Shown: piece after piece, positions 1 to 11,960 of the stretch
How the letters are laid out: every line of letters starts with the position of its first letter
How positions within the stretch are numbered: the first letter of the stretch is position 1
DNA from: Amaurobius ferox
Lineage: Eukaryota; Arthropoda; Arachnida; Araneae; Amaurobiidae
Assembly: GCA_951213105.1 (NCBI GenBank)
Contig: OX578144.1
Coordinates: 81,215,301 to 81,279,300 of the forward strand
Direction of reading: 5' to 3'
DNA length: 64,000 nt
Made by a program: the position numbers and the translations under genes
Notes under the pieces: generated by a model
The model's database searches: none
Told to the model about the DNA's origin: nothing
What the model saw: only the letters and a program-made list of their open reading frames with translations

Positions 1-875
1 ACTCCTTTTCTAATTAAGTTATTTGTAAATTTATTGTACAACATTTTCATCGTTTACAATATCGTGTTGCGGAAAAATTTGGGTGTCAGAAGCTAAAAAG
101 CTTTGTTACAAAAATCAAAATGATTTTTTTTTCACGGGGGTTGTTGAGAAGGGGGAAGGGAGGCTGCATCTCCGTCAGATATATATACGAAAGTTCTAAT
201 TTGTGTTTTCCCCCCCTCACAATATCTAGATTTGCTAACGTGTTAAGAAAGCCGGCAGACGATAAGAGCTTGTAATTCCGTCTCAATAACTCAAGTAGGA
301 AAGCGCCGGCTGGTCAGTAGGGAGATCCGTCTGAGACAGATTAGCTCTTTACAAGTCATTTGTTAAACAACATCACATAATTGTTAAACGGACTACCAAA
401 TTAATGCGCGAACAGCATTACTTATTTGTAAGATTACAGGTCTAAAGTCCATAAAAATGAACTATGAATGTGGAATATTGTGTACCCGAAATTTTGTTTC
501 TGTCACACTGAAAACCCAAGAACACTCCATACCCAACTGGAAGAAATTATTTATACGTTACTGATTTCTTGCATATAAAAAAAACTTCTTAATTAAATGG
601 TGTACTATACTACTAAAATAACAAGACTGAAAATATATCAATAGCTTTAAACTTTTAAAGCAGGGATCCTCAAAGTAGTGTTAGGTCCCGTCCCCTAATT
701 TCTTACATGAACTCTAGGGCGGCCGAGCACACACACACAAAAGAAAAGAAAAATCGACGTAGTAAGAATGAGATTTCGCAGCACCACCACTATTTCACAT
801 CGGAAATAATGCAATGAGAAATTTAATTAACGAGGCAAAAGCCTACATACAGATGGGTCTAACAATGCTTCACTT
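1..875. other. AT-rich sequence without a recognisable gene
   Basis: No frame gives a credible protein and no RNA gene was recognised. The stretch holds homopolymer runs and short CA repeats near 729. No inverted or tandem structure stands out before the minisatellite. Confidence 0.5.
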
Positions 876-1006
876 GCCTTCACATCTTCATCTTCAATTG
901 CCTTCACATCCTCATCTTCAATTGCCTTCACATCTTCATCCACAATTGCCTTCACATCTTCAGCTTCAATTGCCTTCACATCTTCATCCTCAATTGCCTT
1001 CACATC
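876..1006. repeat. 24-bp minisatellite
   Basis: Five full 24-bp units start at 876, 900, 924, 948 and 972, followed by an 11-bp partial unit. Each begins GCCTTCACATC and ends CAATT. The period is a multiple of three, so both strands stay open. On the minus strand the units read as an eight-residue acidic repeat of the form D-V-K-A-I-E-D-E, inside a roughly 65-codon frame with no ATG. No homology is recognised, so it is annotated as a repeat. Confidence 0.85.
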
Positions 1007-1715
1007 ACATTGGGAAATAGTTCATGAAGTGTAAATGATCTCTAAGATTCTAATGGCTTTTTAAATATAAGCTGAAGCAGTGAACAGTTTCTCAAACTAT
1101 TTTAACATATTTGAAAATAATGATCAATCCATGGTTGACAAAAATGTAAGTAAAACTAGTGGAGCTTAAAAAGGAAGAACAAAAGAAAAGAAGGTAAATT
1201 AAAGAAAATACCAAACATTTCTTTTTTACACTACAGAAATGATCTCCAAAATAAAAGCATTTTCTTAAATAATTTTATTTGGGGAGACCAAGATTAAAAA
1301 TTTGACTTTCAAAATTTTAGTTTTTTGCAAAATAAAATTTTGGGTGCCCTGACACATATTTTGCTTAAACAGTAATTCTTAATTATGCCGCTGTGAATAC
1401 CGAATTCAAACTGTAATATTTACGCAAATTCTAAGTGGACGTCATCTACTAAGGATGAGATGAGATTCAAACGTAATTTGAAGTGGAAGAAATGATAAAA
1501 TGCCGATAGCGATATGATAACACTTGAAGGTACTCAACTTATCAGCAGCATCCATTAACAAAAGAACGATAGGATTAACTAAAGAGATAAGCATTTCAAT
1601 GAGAAAAAATCCAAATGATGTTGTTTCTTCGATATTATCTTCACTATATGGCGTAGTTTTTCATGTTTTACTAAATTCTGAGTAAATACAGTGCAGTGAT
1701 AGTGTAGATAAGATA

Positions 1716-1965
1716 TAATGAGTTTCAATAAAAATATATTTGTGTTCTGCATCATTGTCCTTGTTATCCAAATAGCAAATGTCTGTCGTTTAAAAGCATT
1801 TTTAATGTCTAATCACCAACAATACGAAACATTTATGTTAGATTTCACCATCGTAATTTAACTATAGTTCGATGGATCAGACCAAGTCCGTTGGAGTTCC
1901 ACGAGGTTGCTCTGTAATAAAATTATTTTCTCTGTTCTAGTAAATAAAAAAGTAGAAAGTAGTAA
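1716..1965 (+). repeat. Unclassified dispersed repeat, copy 1
   Basis: This segment aligns by eye over about 240 bp with 4345-4565. Shared blocks include TTTCAATAAAAAT, a TCATCA/CACCAACA block and GTTCCACGAGG, with scattered substitutions and small gaps. No coding capacity or terminal structure was identified. Confidence 0.6.
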
Positions 1966-2184
1966 ATATGGAAAAAAACTAAATAAATACATTGATAATA
2001 TGGATCAGATATATTGAATTTCACTAAAAAATGGTAGCTATTATTCTTTTCAAAACTTCTCTCCTATAATTTTCTTCAGATTATATTTGTTTCATCCATT
2101 CAGAATTAAATCGGCGATTCACAGAATTTGATTTTCTTTTGCGATATGTGTACATCGCTCGTATACCCAGCAGCACGCTCGTAC

Positions 2185-2784
2185 TCACATAAGGTCTATT
2201 ATATTTCTCCAGTGATTAAAACCTTTCAAGCTATTATTTGACTTAGAAAACAATACAAGCAAAATAATAGATTTTTGGTTTTGTTTTTTGTTTCTGAAAA
2301 TAATCAGCCACTCGCAATTCTTCTTTGTTCCATTTGCCTTTTTACAGTAAAACTGAGATTCATTTATAGTTCTGACATATATTCTATTGCGTTCTATGTA
2401 TTCTCCCGCCACCCCCCCGATTTCACCAATATTTTGAGGCATATTCATTAAAATATACTCGATAAATTGTCCATTCATACTAATTGGCTACAGGCTACAT
2501 TGCTTTATCGGTAGGATAAGAGATAGCTTGCTTGCTGGTAAGTAAGCAGACTCCGATTGAAAATTTTCTTCAAAGGCCTCTTCATTTGTTTCAATTACTT
2601 CTTTTGTTTCAATTACTTCTTTCTCTTCTACGTTTCTCATATTATTTTGATGTTCTTCATATTCACTTTCGTCTTTTCCTGACACTGATACCAATGTTTC
2701 ACTTTCATTCTGATAAGTTTGAGGCACAACTTCAGTTCTGTGAAATTCATTCCCTTCATTTTTAGAAGAACATAAGAAAGACAA
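2185..2784 (-). other. Two adjacent unrecognised minus-strand ORFs, the first acidic
   Basis: Two open frames lie head to tail: 2488-2784 (about 98 codons, first residue encoded by TTG) and 2185-2478 (97 codons, starting with ATG). The upstream one is rich in Glu, Ser and Thr and contains a short internal repeat, K-E-V-I-E-T, occurring twice in a row. The second contains N-G-T and a few cysteines. Neither is recognised. They could be exons of a fast-evolving gene, pieces of a transposable element, or chance frames. No splice structure or homology settles this. Confidence 0.2.
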
Positions 2785-3094
2785 AATTGCTCCCTTTTAA
2801 CTATCTAGCTTTTTTTCTTTTCTCTGAGTCGTTTTCTTTTACCAACTCCGGATTCAAACTTTCTCGGTATCATTATGTATATTATACTATCAGAAACGAA
2901 ATAAATATTTATTAAATAAAAAAAACCCCATATAAATAAATAAAATAAATAATTATCTTAAAAGCAAATAAAGTACAAAAATAGAAATAGTAGTATCTCT
3001 AAATGTTTTGTTAAAATAAATGAGTAATAGTAAAATAAAAATAATAAATTCATTGAAAAATATATTTTTACCGACTACAACTACCTTAACCATA

Positions 3095-3184
3095 TAATTA
3101 AATATATAGGTATAATTAGATATATAAATATAATTAGATATATACATATAATTGTATATATACATATAATTAGATATATACACT
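3095..3184. repeat. 18-bp tandem repeat
   Basis: Five consecutive units of 18 bp (3095, 3113, 3131, 3149, 3167) follow the pattern TAATTAGATATATACATA with one to four differences per unit. It is a simple AT-rich minisatellite. Confidence 0.8.
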
Positions 3185-3485
3185 TGTATAGTGCTTCACA
3201 AATACCAGCCAAATAAAGGTAACTAAACTATATCATTTATCTAAACATTTAGTTCCCACTCTTCTACGGTTACGGTTGTGCCATATATATAGAAAATGAA
3301 ATAGCTATTACCCCAATAGTTTTTGCCTCATTGGTGACACTCTGACGTACATGAATTTTATGCAATACAGCAATTCCTGTTAGTTTTATATTCTAAGAAA
3401 AGAACAATGTATTTCAAATGGAGACGAGAGTGCTCATAAACGTCTCAACTGCCTCTAATTTTCATATTATGAATTTAATTATTAT

Positions 3486-4290
3486 TTAAAAGTAAGAATT
3501 ACTTTCCCTGCAATACATAGTAATGTACAGGGAAAGTATTGGAATCATACCAAAAATCGCCACTCGAGTTTCCGATGGATTTACACGTTTTGGGATCTCT
3601 AAAATACGAAAAACTATTTTTAGCGTGACGTCTGTGTGTGTATGTGTGTCTGTGCATGTATGTATCCACTCTAGCGCAAAAACTAATGGACCATTTTTTA
3701 TAAAATTTGGTACGTAAGTCACTTGTATGTGACCCTGGTGCTGATTAGTTTTGGGTACAATTTGGAAAAAAAAAACGTATTTTTTTTTTTTTGCGAAATA
3801 GCCCTCAAAAATCTCATATATCCACTCTAGCTAAAATATTAATTGACCAACTTTCACAAAATTTGGTAGATAAGTCACGTGTGAGATACTCTGGTGCTGA
3901 TTAAATTTTGGTATGATTAAAAAAAAAACAATCTACCTATTTTTACGAAATGGCCAGCAAAAATTACCAAAATTTAAAATAAAAGACTACGTATACTCAA
4001 ATGTATCAATTAAATGGTTGTTTTATATGTAATTTTCGACTAGGAAAAGAATAAAACCAACTCCATTTCTCTAGGACTAACCGTTCTTAAGATATTTAAG
4101 TTTTTTGGCATTTTCGTTACGCCGCCATTGGAAAAATCTCCAATTACCAAATAAAAACAAAAATTGAATTAAAAGTGCAAATTTAGTGTTATTTTGAGTA
4201 ATTAAACTCAATTTAACGAATTATTAACAAAATAAAGAAAAAATGAATTTGTGTCTGCACGGAAAGTCATGTGCTGCCCACATCAGATTT
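3486..4290 (+). repeat. Unclassified dispersed repeat with internal duplication
   Basis: Two blocks about 165 bp apart (around 3688-3770 and 3838-3935) share the same order of motifs: an AAAATTTGGTA block, AAGTCAC, then CTGGTGCTGATTA. The right part (about 4170-4290, ending GCCCACATCAG) recurs in inverted orientation at about 12733-12860. Open frames on both strands at 3486-3722 look like shadows of the repeat. The family could not be named. Confidence 0.5.
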
Positions 4291-4344
4291 TTTATATTGT
4301 TGTTTGTGGGGAGTAAAGTTTTAAAATGTGGCTCCAGCTTGCAC

Positions 4345-4565
4345 CTTGTGAATTTCAATAAAAATGTATTTGTGTTCCACATTATTGCACATGTTATCTA
4401 AATGACAAATATATGCCCTTTAAATGCACTTTCAATGTCTCATCATCAACAGCACGAAACATCTAAGGTAGATCAGACCGAGGTGTGGTCTAAGGACCAC
4501 CGGGGTTCCACGAGGCCGCTATGTAATAAATTTATTTTCTCTTCTTGTGAATAAGTAAAATCTGG
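4345..4565 (+). repeat. Unclassified dispersed repeat, copy 2
   Basis: Second copy of the repeat at 1716-1965, in the same orientation and more diverged at its right end. It lies immediately after the 3486-4290 repeat, so the two may be parts of one longer element. Confidence 0.55.
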
Positions 4566-5048
4566 AAGAAACTAGAACTAATACTGGACGGTATCCGGGA
4601 TTTAAGATAAAAACCTTTGATTAAAATTACGCCGGAACTCATAACGAATTCTCAAACACCAACGAACGCTTAATACGTCTGTTTAAAACAAAAAATAAAA
4701 ATCATGATGTGACGTCACGAATTCCGGGATTATACCTGCTTAATAAAACCCATAGCTAAGGCTCCCATACTCTCCTATAGTATTTAAGAGCACTATTCAT
4801 AGCAACGGAGATAACCCCAGTTGTGACATCAGGAAACCGAAACTTGTTCCCCGAAATTGAAAATCGCAAGTTCCTTTGACCCTCTGGAAAATTCATAAAT
4901 AATTCAGAAGTAGAGTAATTATTATTTTTATTTTATGCGAAGATATACCATATTCATGACAAAAATCATAATTGTGCGAATCTTTAAATTTCCGATGCAA
5001 CCGTCTCTAAAAATGAAATTTCTTAAAATTGCATATATTAATTTTTTC

Positions 5049-5052
<4 letters not shown>

Positions 5053-5136
<84 letters not shown>
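5053..5136. repeat. (TA)n microsatellite
   Basis: An uninterrupted run of about 42 TA dinucleotides. Confidence 0.95.
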
Positions 5137-5140
<4 letters not shown>

Positions 5141-6067
5141 TTAAGACCAATGGTAGAATGGAAGACGTAACTCATAATACACTATCTTAAAAAAAATGTA
5201 TGCCTACAGAATACAATGACATAAAATGAAATTCAACAATAAAGAGGAAATTATAATACATTTCAGAAAGCTAAAGATAATCAACAAAAGTCAATGGAGA
5301 GGAATCGAAAAAAGGAATACCAAAATAATCAAGCATTAAAGCTTACACGTGGAAGAGCTCTAGGCTTAAGAATAGTTCATTTCGAAAAAATTCGTTATAA
5401 AGTCTTAATATTTTAAACGAAATGAACACAAAAATGCTTGTTTCTGAAACAGAAGATAGATTTTATCTATAAACATGTGTTAAAAGGACGACAAGCATAT
5501 AGATTGAAAAAATAGAAAGGAAACATAAATACCTTAAAATGCACCCCAACGTGCAACCGTGACAAGCAAAAAAAGACGAGACCAATGTTGCCATACGCTG
5601 AAGAGTAAAGAAGTGATTTACCGTTGCCAAAGTGAGTAATAAAAATCGTACTACGAAAGATTTTGGCAACATCTTTATTAAATAATATATTTGGCAACGC
5701 ATTTACTTGTATTTTGCGCTTCTCTCCCTTTTTACTGCAATATTCAACTCCGTCCTTTTATGTGACTCTTTCTTGGGATTTTATGTGACTCTTTCTTGGG
5801 TCTAATCTTTCATTGGGATTCGCCATGTTATAACCCTTTCCATCTCTTAGTATGTCCACACGGTCTGTGCTTCCTTCTCTGGATTATGTCTTCTGCTTGG
5901 ATGTTTCATGGAAATTTGGCCACAGGCATATATCGGCTCCGAGAGCGGGAGTGTTTCCTTAGGAGTAAAAGTCGACTATAACCGGGAACAAGGGGTCACA
6001 ATCCTCCTCCCCTTGGCCTTTTTATATTTCCCTGTTGGCTTTTTTTCACATCTCGTTCTTTTTGACA

Positions 6068-6120
<53 letters not shown>

Positions 6121-8519
6121 TTACTTTTATTCATTAAATGCTTGTTTTGTATACGTATATTTTATGATAAAACGAATAAGACCAATCGCATTACTGTAGA
6201 ATAAACCCTTCTCGAGATATTTCATTACTTCTATTATTTTGCTTGTGATAGAAAAAGGCCCTGGACTTAGCTCTTCATTAATTTTCGTAATTATTAGTCC
6301 AAAACAAAATTTTGTTTGGGACTGAAATTTGAAAGAAACTAATTGCTAGATAGGAAAAAAAAAAAGCCCTAATAATTTTAGTACTACCATCTAGAAGTTA
6401 TTAAAGGAACTATATTCTGCAACGTACAAGATTGAAATTAACTGCTTTCTAAACTATGCTAGAATTATGTTCGATTCTATATAACCATCACTAGAATAAA
6501 AACAAAAATTAGTTATTTTTTTTTCTTTACAAGGCAAAAATTACGGTGTTAGATAATACTTAAAAATTAAACTGCATATAATACAATTTTTAGTGCTGCC
6601 ATCTATTGAGTCTTAAAGTTAATGCCTTATTAAAGCAGCATAAAGACTAGATAGACACGAAGAATGCCCTTTAGCCTTCATGTAAAACAGGCATAGGAAA
6701 AATTGAGCATTCAGATGCAGTATTTGGTTTAAATCAAGTAACTTGTCACACTTAAAATTCCATTTTAAAGCACGGTTAATCAACTTAATTCATCCATACA
6801 TTACGAGACAGACCGTAGGTACAATAAGTGCTAAAATAAAAATATACGTTGCTTTACGTCGCAACGCCACTTAACGAATTTATTGCATCCAACCTTGCTA
6901 ATTTAGCTAATTGAAATTTTGTAAAGATAGTGATTAAAATGGATAGTTAAAATTTATTTTATTAAAGAAGCAGGTATCATCTGTAATCCGTATTCTCACA
7001 AGCAGCAAACATCCTCTTTCATTGCGTTTGTGCTTAATAAATGAATTGTAATTTTTATTCACTAGTGAAAAAACATCGAATTCGACGTCAATTATTATTT
7101 GTTAAAAGGCCTTTGACCCAGATAGTTCGGTCCTGATTCAGCTGTACTGATTAAAACCTTTTTTTTTTTTACGATTCATATAGTACAATGGCAAATATAC
7201 CATAACTGATTCTAAAGTGGGTGCTTTTTATTACATGGTCACTGCTTTGAGAAGCGAATTGTATATTAGACATCTGTACATCTACCTCATTTTAAATATT
7301 TTTATCTTTGAAATTTGAATGGTATTGTTGTAGCTATGGTTTAATTTACATGTATAGTGAACATTTCTTGTTTGCCGCAATTAATATTAGTAAAATAATG
7401 TTGGAAACCCAGAACTCCCGGCTGACCCGAAAGTTTAGAGCAGTTGAATGAGAGGCCGGGAAAGTAGTAAAATAATGTGCAAGTTTTTCCTTTCTTATGT
7501 GGAAACATATGCAGAAATGATTGTAGGGGATTATAAATAAGAGGTATAACAAAAGGGAACACGGGCAGAAATTTTTAAAGCCTCAAATTAACAGGAACAA
7601 AAAAAAAAAAAAAAAAAAAATAGAAGATGCAAAATATTATATATATATTTTAATGAAAATATTTCTGGGTTCATTTTTACATGCGAAATTATATTTCCTA
7701 AAATATTATAATATTATACCAAATATTTAACGTTTAAATTAGAAAAATCGTCTGAAACGTGAATCGTCTGTTACCGATTAGATAAAATAAATAAAAACAA
7801 TTAAGAATTTTTATAGGAATATTTTGAAGACATTATTTTTTATAAAATGTAAACATTTTTATATTTCAAGAAGTTCATATCAGATAGAGGGAGTCTCACA
7901 AAAGCATGGCCAACAATTTTTACTTCCGTGCCATTTTGTGATAGTTTATGAATTGTTATATAATTTTATTTACAGAAGCATAATTTACATATTTTTGAAG
8001 CATTAAAATACGCAGGTTTAAAATGTGTAGATATATGATTTTCACATTTTGTTATGGCTCTATTTTTTTTTTTTCAAAAAATTAGTTCAAATTTTTTTAA
8101 TTAATATTTCGGTATTTCTCATTGGATTGTAAACTACATATTTTAAAGCCAAAACGATATCGATATATGATAGAAGTCTGTTTACTGCAGCGATTTGTTC
8201 TGTTAACTTTTTTTTTTGACAAAATCGTCATTCACCATGGATATGAAGTAACAAACATGATATCATTCATTCATTCATTTGAAACATTATTTGGCATCTC
8301 ATGACAATGATACCCATATTAATAAAAAGAAAAATAATTAAATTAAAGAGAATAACAATTCTAGTAATTTTTAATTGCGTTATAAGTGCATAAATTTTGA
8401 ATTCAAATGTATTTAAAGTTCTAGTAAAAAGTTTATTCTAATAACATAACATTCAGAAAATACGTCAATTATTTTAAAGATAAAACAACGATCCTTTCGG
8501 GAGCAGAATTATATTCATA
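5137..8519. other. No gene recognised; one GC-richer block and simple repeats
   Basis: The block 5690-6060 is richer in G and C than its surroundings and contains a short direct duplication (TTTATGTGACTCTTTCTTGG at about 5758 and 5780). It is followed by a (TA)n tract at about 6075-6118. An A-run lies at about 7599-7620. No frame in this stretch resembles a known protein, and the 60 to 80 codon frames here look like chance. Two phrases related to CTGCCATCTA (about 6384-6400 and 6594-6609) recur in the MITE region at 11.9-12.5 kb. Confidence 0.5.
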
Positions 8520-9133
8520 CTAGCAGCATACCCGTTCTTCGTACGAAATAAATAATAAAAAGAAACTTAAAATTCACAATCATGTGTAAATTCCTATAGT
8601 ATACTAAATGACATTATTAACCAAAGTATTCTATTAAAGTATTTAATATAATGCTCCTAAAAAGAAGTTTAAGAATATCTGTTATCGCTATACAAAAGTA
8701 TCTTCACGAGCAGATCTGAAGAATAAAACATCCTGGTCCCGATTGAAAACAATTTTACAAAAAATATGAAATTAAATCAATAGGTGTAAAATAAAAGCGC
8801 TAAAATTGTATGGGACCCGTACTAATTATATTCGCGAATATTAGAAGATACACCGTGTATTAGTGGAAGATTACACATACAACATATGAGTTTTTAAAAT
8901 ATTTGCCAAAATAAAACCGATAACGCAATAAATCGAAAATATCAATAATCCCGTAATCTTTAAACCTAAAGGCCATAATTATATATGCCAAAATGTAAAA
9001 GCTAAAATTGTATGGGAAGATACATATACCCGCACTACTTATATTATCGTAGATTAGAAAATAAGTCCGTGTGTTAGAAAATATTATCCGTATTGCAATA
9101 TGAGTTTCAAAAATCTTTGTCAAAATAAGACAT

Positions 9134-9957
9134 GGACTCAAGGACGGGGGTTAGTGGAGTACCCAGGAGAGGAAGCATCCTCCCTTTAAACTCCAGGCGA
9201 AGAGAAAAGAGGCATAAAGAGAGAGTAATAAAAGCTTTTAAACAACTGATAGGAATTTAAGTCTAAGTTACGCCTGGGGGGGGGGGGGGGCGACCTAGGT
9301 CGTGCCCTTCCCCAGGTCTTCAGAAAACTTGAAAAAGTTGGGGCCCAAGTGGGTTCCCAACAGAGAGAAGAAAGAGGGGGATAGACTGGGGCGCCCCGAA
9401 GGACGCAGGGCCTTGAGCTTGAGCAGTGCCTAGTAGCTACGCCATAAACTGAAGCTTGCCAACGAAAAACGCGAATTCCCAAATGCTAGGGAGGGGTACA
9501 GCATACTAGAGTCTGCATCTAAATTGAGAGCACAATGCTATGATGGACACAACCGCTTTTTAGGGCGGAAGAAAACATCTCTCACCGATCTGGTAGGTAA
9601 CGACCGGGGGCGCTTGCGCGAGCCCGGGTGCCCTATTCGATAGTGAGGAATGCTGTCCAACGTGGGATTGTTTACGCTTCTCAGACCTCCATGGAATTTA
9701 AGAGAAAGCTTATTGACATGTTCCAAAAAAGGCCTAATTTTGAGGTCTTTGTGCAGGACTTCTAGCCGGACGTAGTTCGGCAGATCAGCAAACGAACGCA
9801 GTGCGTTATTTTGGATGACTTGAAGCTTCTTAATTTTAGACTCAGCTGCGGTGCCCCAAACAGGGACTCCGTACGTCATAATTGGACGTATACAGGACTT
9901 GTATAGCAATAACTTAGTATGAACAGACAGGCGGCTATTCCTAGCCAAAAGGGATTT
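9134..9957 (-). mobile_element. 5'-truncated Jockey-type LINE fragment inside the Helitron
   Basis: This is a GC-richer island whose minus strand encodes the C-terminal end of a Jockey-clade reverse transcriptase (9538-9957), followed by about 400 bp of presumptive 3' UTR that includes a G-run at about 9277-9291. The Helitron sequence is continuous on both sides, which marks an insertion. The borders are approximate. I could not define a poly(A) tail or target duplication. Confidence 0.65.
9538..9957 (-). pseudogene. Jockey-type RNA-directed DNA polymerase, C-terminal fragment
   Basis: About 139 residues are open, with no in-frame ATG at the 5' side (the first recognisable residues are S-L-L-A-R-N-S). 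The motif order is the one seen after the RT palm in Jockey elements: R-N-S-x-L-S, K-L-L-L-Y-K, I-R-P-I-M-T-Y-G-x-P-V-W-G, then K-K-L-Q-x-I-Q-N-x-A-L-R. The catalytic RT core and the endonuclease are missing, so it is a 5'-truncated dead copy. The tail is rich in Arg, Pro and Lys. The assignment to the Jockey group is by motif recognition, not search. Confidence 0.8.
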
Positions 9958-10694
9958 AAATTATCAATAATCTGCGTAATCCAGAAAACCGTAATTGATT
10001 CTCGTATATGCCAATATATGTTAAAATATATGCCAGTTTGCTTGTACTGCTTATATCCTCGTAGATTAGAAGATATACCTATGTATTTGTAGAAGATTAC
10101 CCGTACTACGAACAATATGAGTTTCAACAATTTTTGCCAAAATAAAACAAAGCCGTAATAAATTGAAAATATCAATAATAATAATGTTTAAATCTGAAGA
10201 CCGTAATTGATACAATCCAGTTAAAAATGCAATATCGGTGAAATTTATTTTAAATACATATCTTTATTATTTAAATCGGAAAAGATTTAATAAAAATCGT
10301 CTGCTGCATAAACACATTGGATTTAAACCCGTTGCTAAGCGAAATGATATCATTTTCTTCCAATAAATTGGCTGTAAAAATATCGTCTGCATAATGCTAT
10401 CTCTGTGAAAGGTTTAATTGTTCGTTTTTGATTAACTTTGATTACAGACAACCTCTGGTCTTAGAAATTCGAAATATAGAATAAATTTTAAGTGAGGCTA
10501 TTCCAAGTCTACCCACAAAATGTCATTAAATTCGGTTCATCCGTTTTCCATTGATGATGAGAAAAACAGATAAATTTTCAATTTTACTTATATAGATATT
10601 GAGAAGTGACGTAAAATTTGTCTTGCTCCTTACAACTTTGTGAAGTATCGTGGAATAAATAGAAAGAATCATAGAAATAATTTTTATGCAAATG

Positions 10695-10700
10695 AAAAAA
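10695..10700 (-). terminator. RNA polymerase III terminator of tRNA-Ser
   Basis: On the minus strand a run of six T residues begins 14 nt after the tRNA 3' end. This is the expected Pol III stop signal. Confidence 0.75.
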
Positions 10701-10713
10701 GAATATCAACGAA

Positions 10714-10795
10714 CGACGAGGATGGGATTCGAACCCACGCGGGCAGAGCCCAATGGATTAGCAGTCCATCGCCTTAACCACTCGGCCACCTCGTC
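10714..10795 (-). tRNA. tRNA-Ser (anticodon GCT)
   Basis: The minus strand folds as an 82-nt class II tRNA. The acceptor stem pairs GACGAGG with CCTCGTC and has a G discriminator. The A box reads TGGCCGAGTGG and the B box GGTTCGAATCC. The anticodon loop is CTGCTAA, giving GCT, which decodes AGC and AGU. The long variable arm is typical of serine isoacceptors. No intron and no encoded CCA are present, as expected for a nuclear eukaryotic gene. The copy looks intact and is followed by a T6 terminator. Confidence 0.96.
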
Positions 10796-10800
10796 ACAGT

Positions 10801-11208
10801 TAATTTTTATTAATATATATTCATGAAAGTAACAGAAAGAAGACAAAAAATTTCATTACATTTTGTTATTATAATATAGCAAAGTAATAGGAAATATTTG
10901 CATGTTGTTCGTTTTTCACCAATTACTGATGATTTTTCTCTGTATGAAACATTTATTTAAACGTATTTCATATTATAATAAGTTTATTGCACACGGAATA
11001 AGCCACCTCTTTACATTTATTTTTGATTAATATATATTCATGAAAGTAAAGATAAGAAGACAAAAAATATTGCACTGCATTTCGGTACTATATTATAGAA
11101 AAGTGATAGGGAATAGTTGCATGTTGTTCGGTTTTCATCAATTACTGATATTTTTCTTCCTATGAATTATTTATTTAAACATAGAAAAAATTTATTGCAC
11201 ACAGAATG
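10801..11208. repeat. Imperfect tandem duplication of about 220 bp next to the tRNA
   Basis: Two diverged copies, about 10803-11000 and 11023-11208, share blocks such as TTAATATATATTCATGAAAG, GCATGTTGTTCG and TTTATTGCACAC. They lie on the 5' side of the tRNA gene. A C-run closes the second copy at about 11209-11223. Confidence 0.7.
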
Positions 11209-11896
11209 CCCCCCCCCCCCCCCAACAATATTAGGAATGATTTATTGAAAAATTAAATTGAAACTAAGCTGGCGTACTCATCATCATTAAATTTTAATTT
11301 GTCAGTTTCACTAGGAACTTTTAGATGAATTTAATTTTCAAAAATCTTATTTCGATAAAGCTCAGAAACGAATATAAATGAAAAACATGAGAGTGAATAA
11401 AACGAATTTTCAATACCACTGCACTTTTTCTTTTCATAACTGACATATATATATATATATAGTTCTATTCAGCATAATATTCAGTATAACAACTAAAATT
11501 GCATCACAGGGGAGAGCGTGTGATTGATACAAATTTTGGGGGTCCTAATAATGACTACTTGATAAGTAAGAAAAGAAGAATAAATACATCGTAACAACTC
11601 TGTTTGCCCACTTTCATTCGGACCCTAGTTATTACTGTTCAGTTCAGTGAGTATAAACACAAATTTGTGCTTTCATATTCCTTATTATTTTAATCATTTC
11701 CTATTCTAACAGTGATAGATTAGCAAGGTAAAGCGGCCCTCGAAAGATTGATACGTAATTGAATGCGACCGATTGGGTGTTGGTTGTAATATTGAATTAT
11801 GAAACCCATACATACATTGCTATACTATAGTAAATAAATAGCTGTACATAGTACAGTTAGCTCTCTAGCTAATAGTAAAAGCAAATAAAATTTTAG

Positions 11897-11913
11897 TGCT
11901 GCCATCTAGTGGC
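11897..11913 (-). promoter_or_regulatory. CTCF-like core motif
   Basis: The minus strand reads GCCACTAGATGGCAGCA, which agrees at every position with the degenerate CTCF core CCASYAGRKGGCRS. It is a sequence match only. Related but weaker versions sit in both arms of the adjacent foldback element, so the motif may simply be part of a transposon family. Confidence 0.35.
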
Positions 11914-11960
11914 AAAAGAGAAACAGATGAATCTGACGAAATTGGGCTCCCCTTTTTTAA

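Larger units (their letters stand above)
8520..10596 (-). mobile_element. Non-autonomous Helitron, minus orientation
   Basis: Read on the minus strand, the element begins TCTATATAAG at 10596, preceded by A. It ends CTAG at 8520-8523, followed by T, which is the A|T insertion rule of Helitrons. Just before the CTAG is a short hairpin (stem around GTACGAAGAAC) followed by a GTATGCTG spacer, as expected for a Helitron 3' end. The interior contains repeated blocks with AAAATATCAATAATCCCGTA. Its sequence matches, in opposite orientation, the second copy at 61549-62883. No Rep/helicase frame is present, so it is non-autonomous. A Jockey-type fragment interrupts it. Confidence 0.75.

Noticed and set aside
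814..1020. Plus-strand 68-codon frame rich in H, P and L
   Set aside because: It is only the other reading of the 24-bp minisatellite, with low-complexity composition.
4935..5144. Plus-strand frame ending in a long I-Y repeat
   Set aside because: The repeat is translation of the (TA)n microsatellite; the same applies to 5908-6204.
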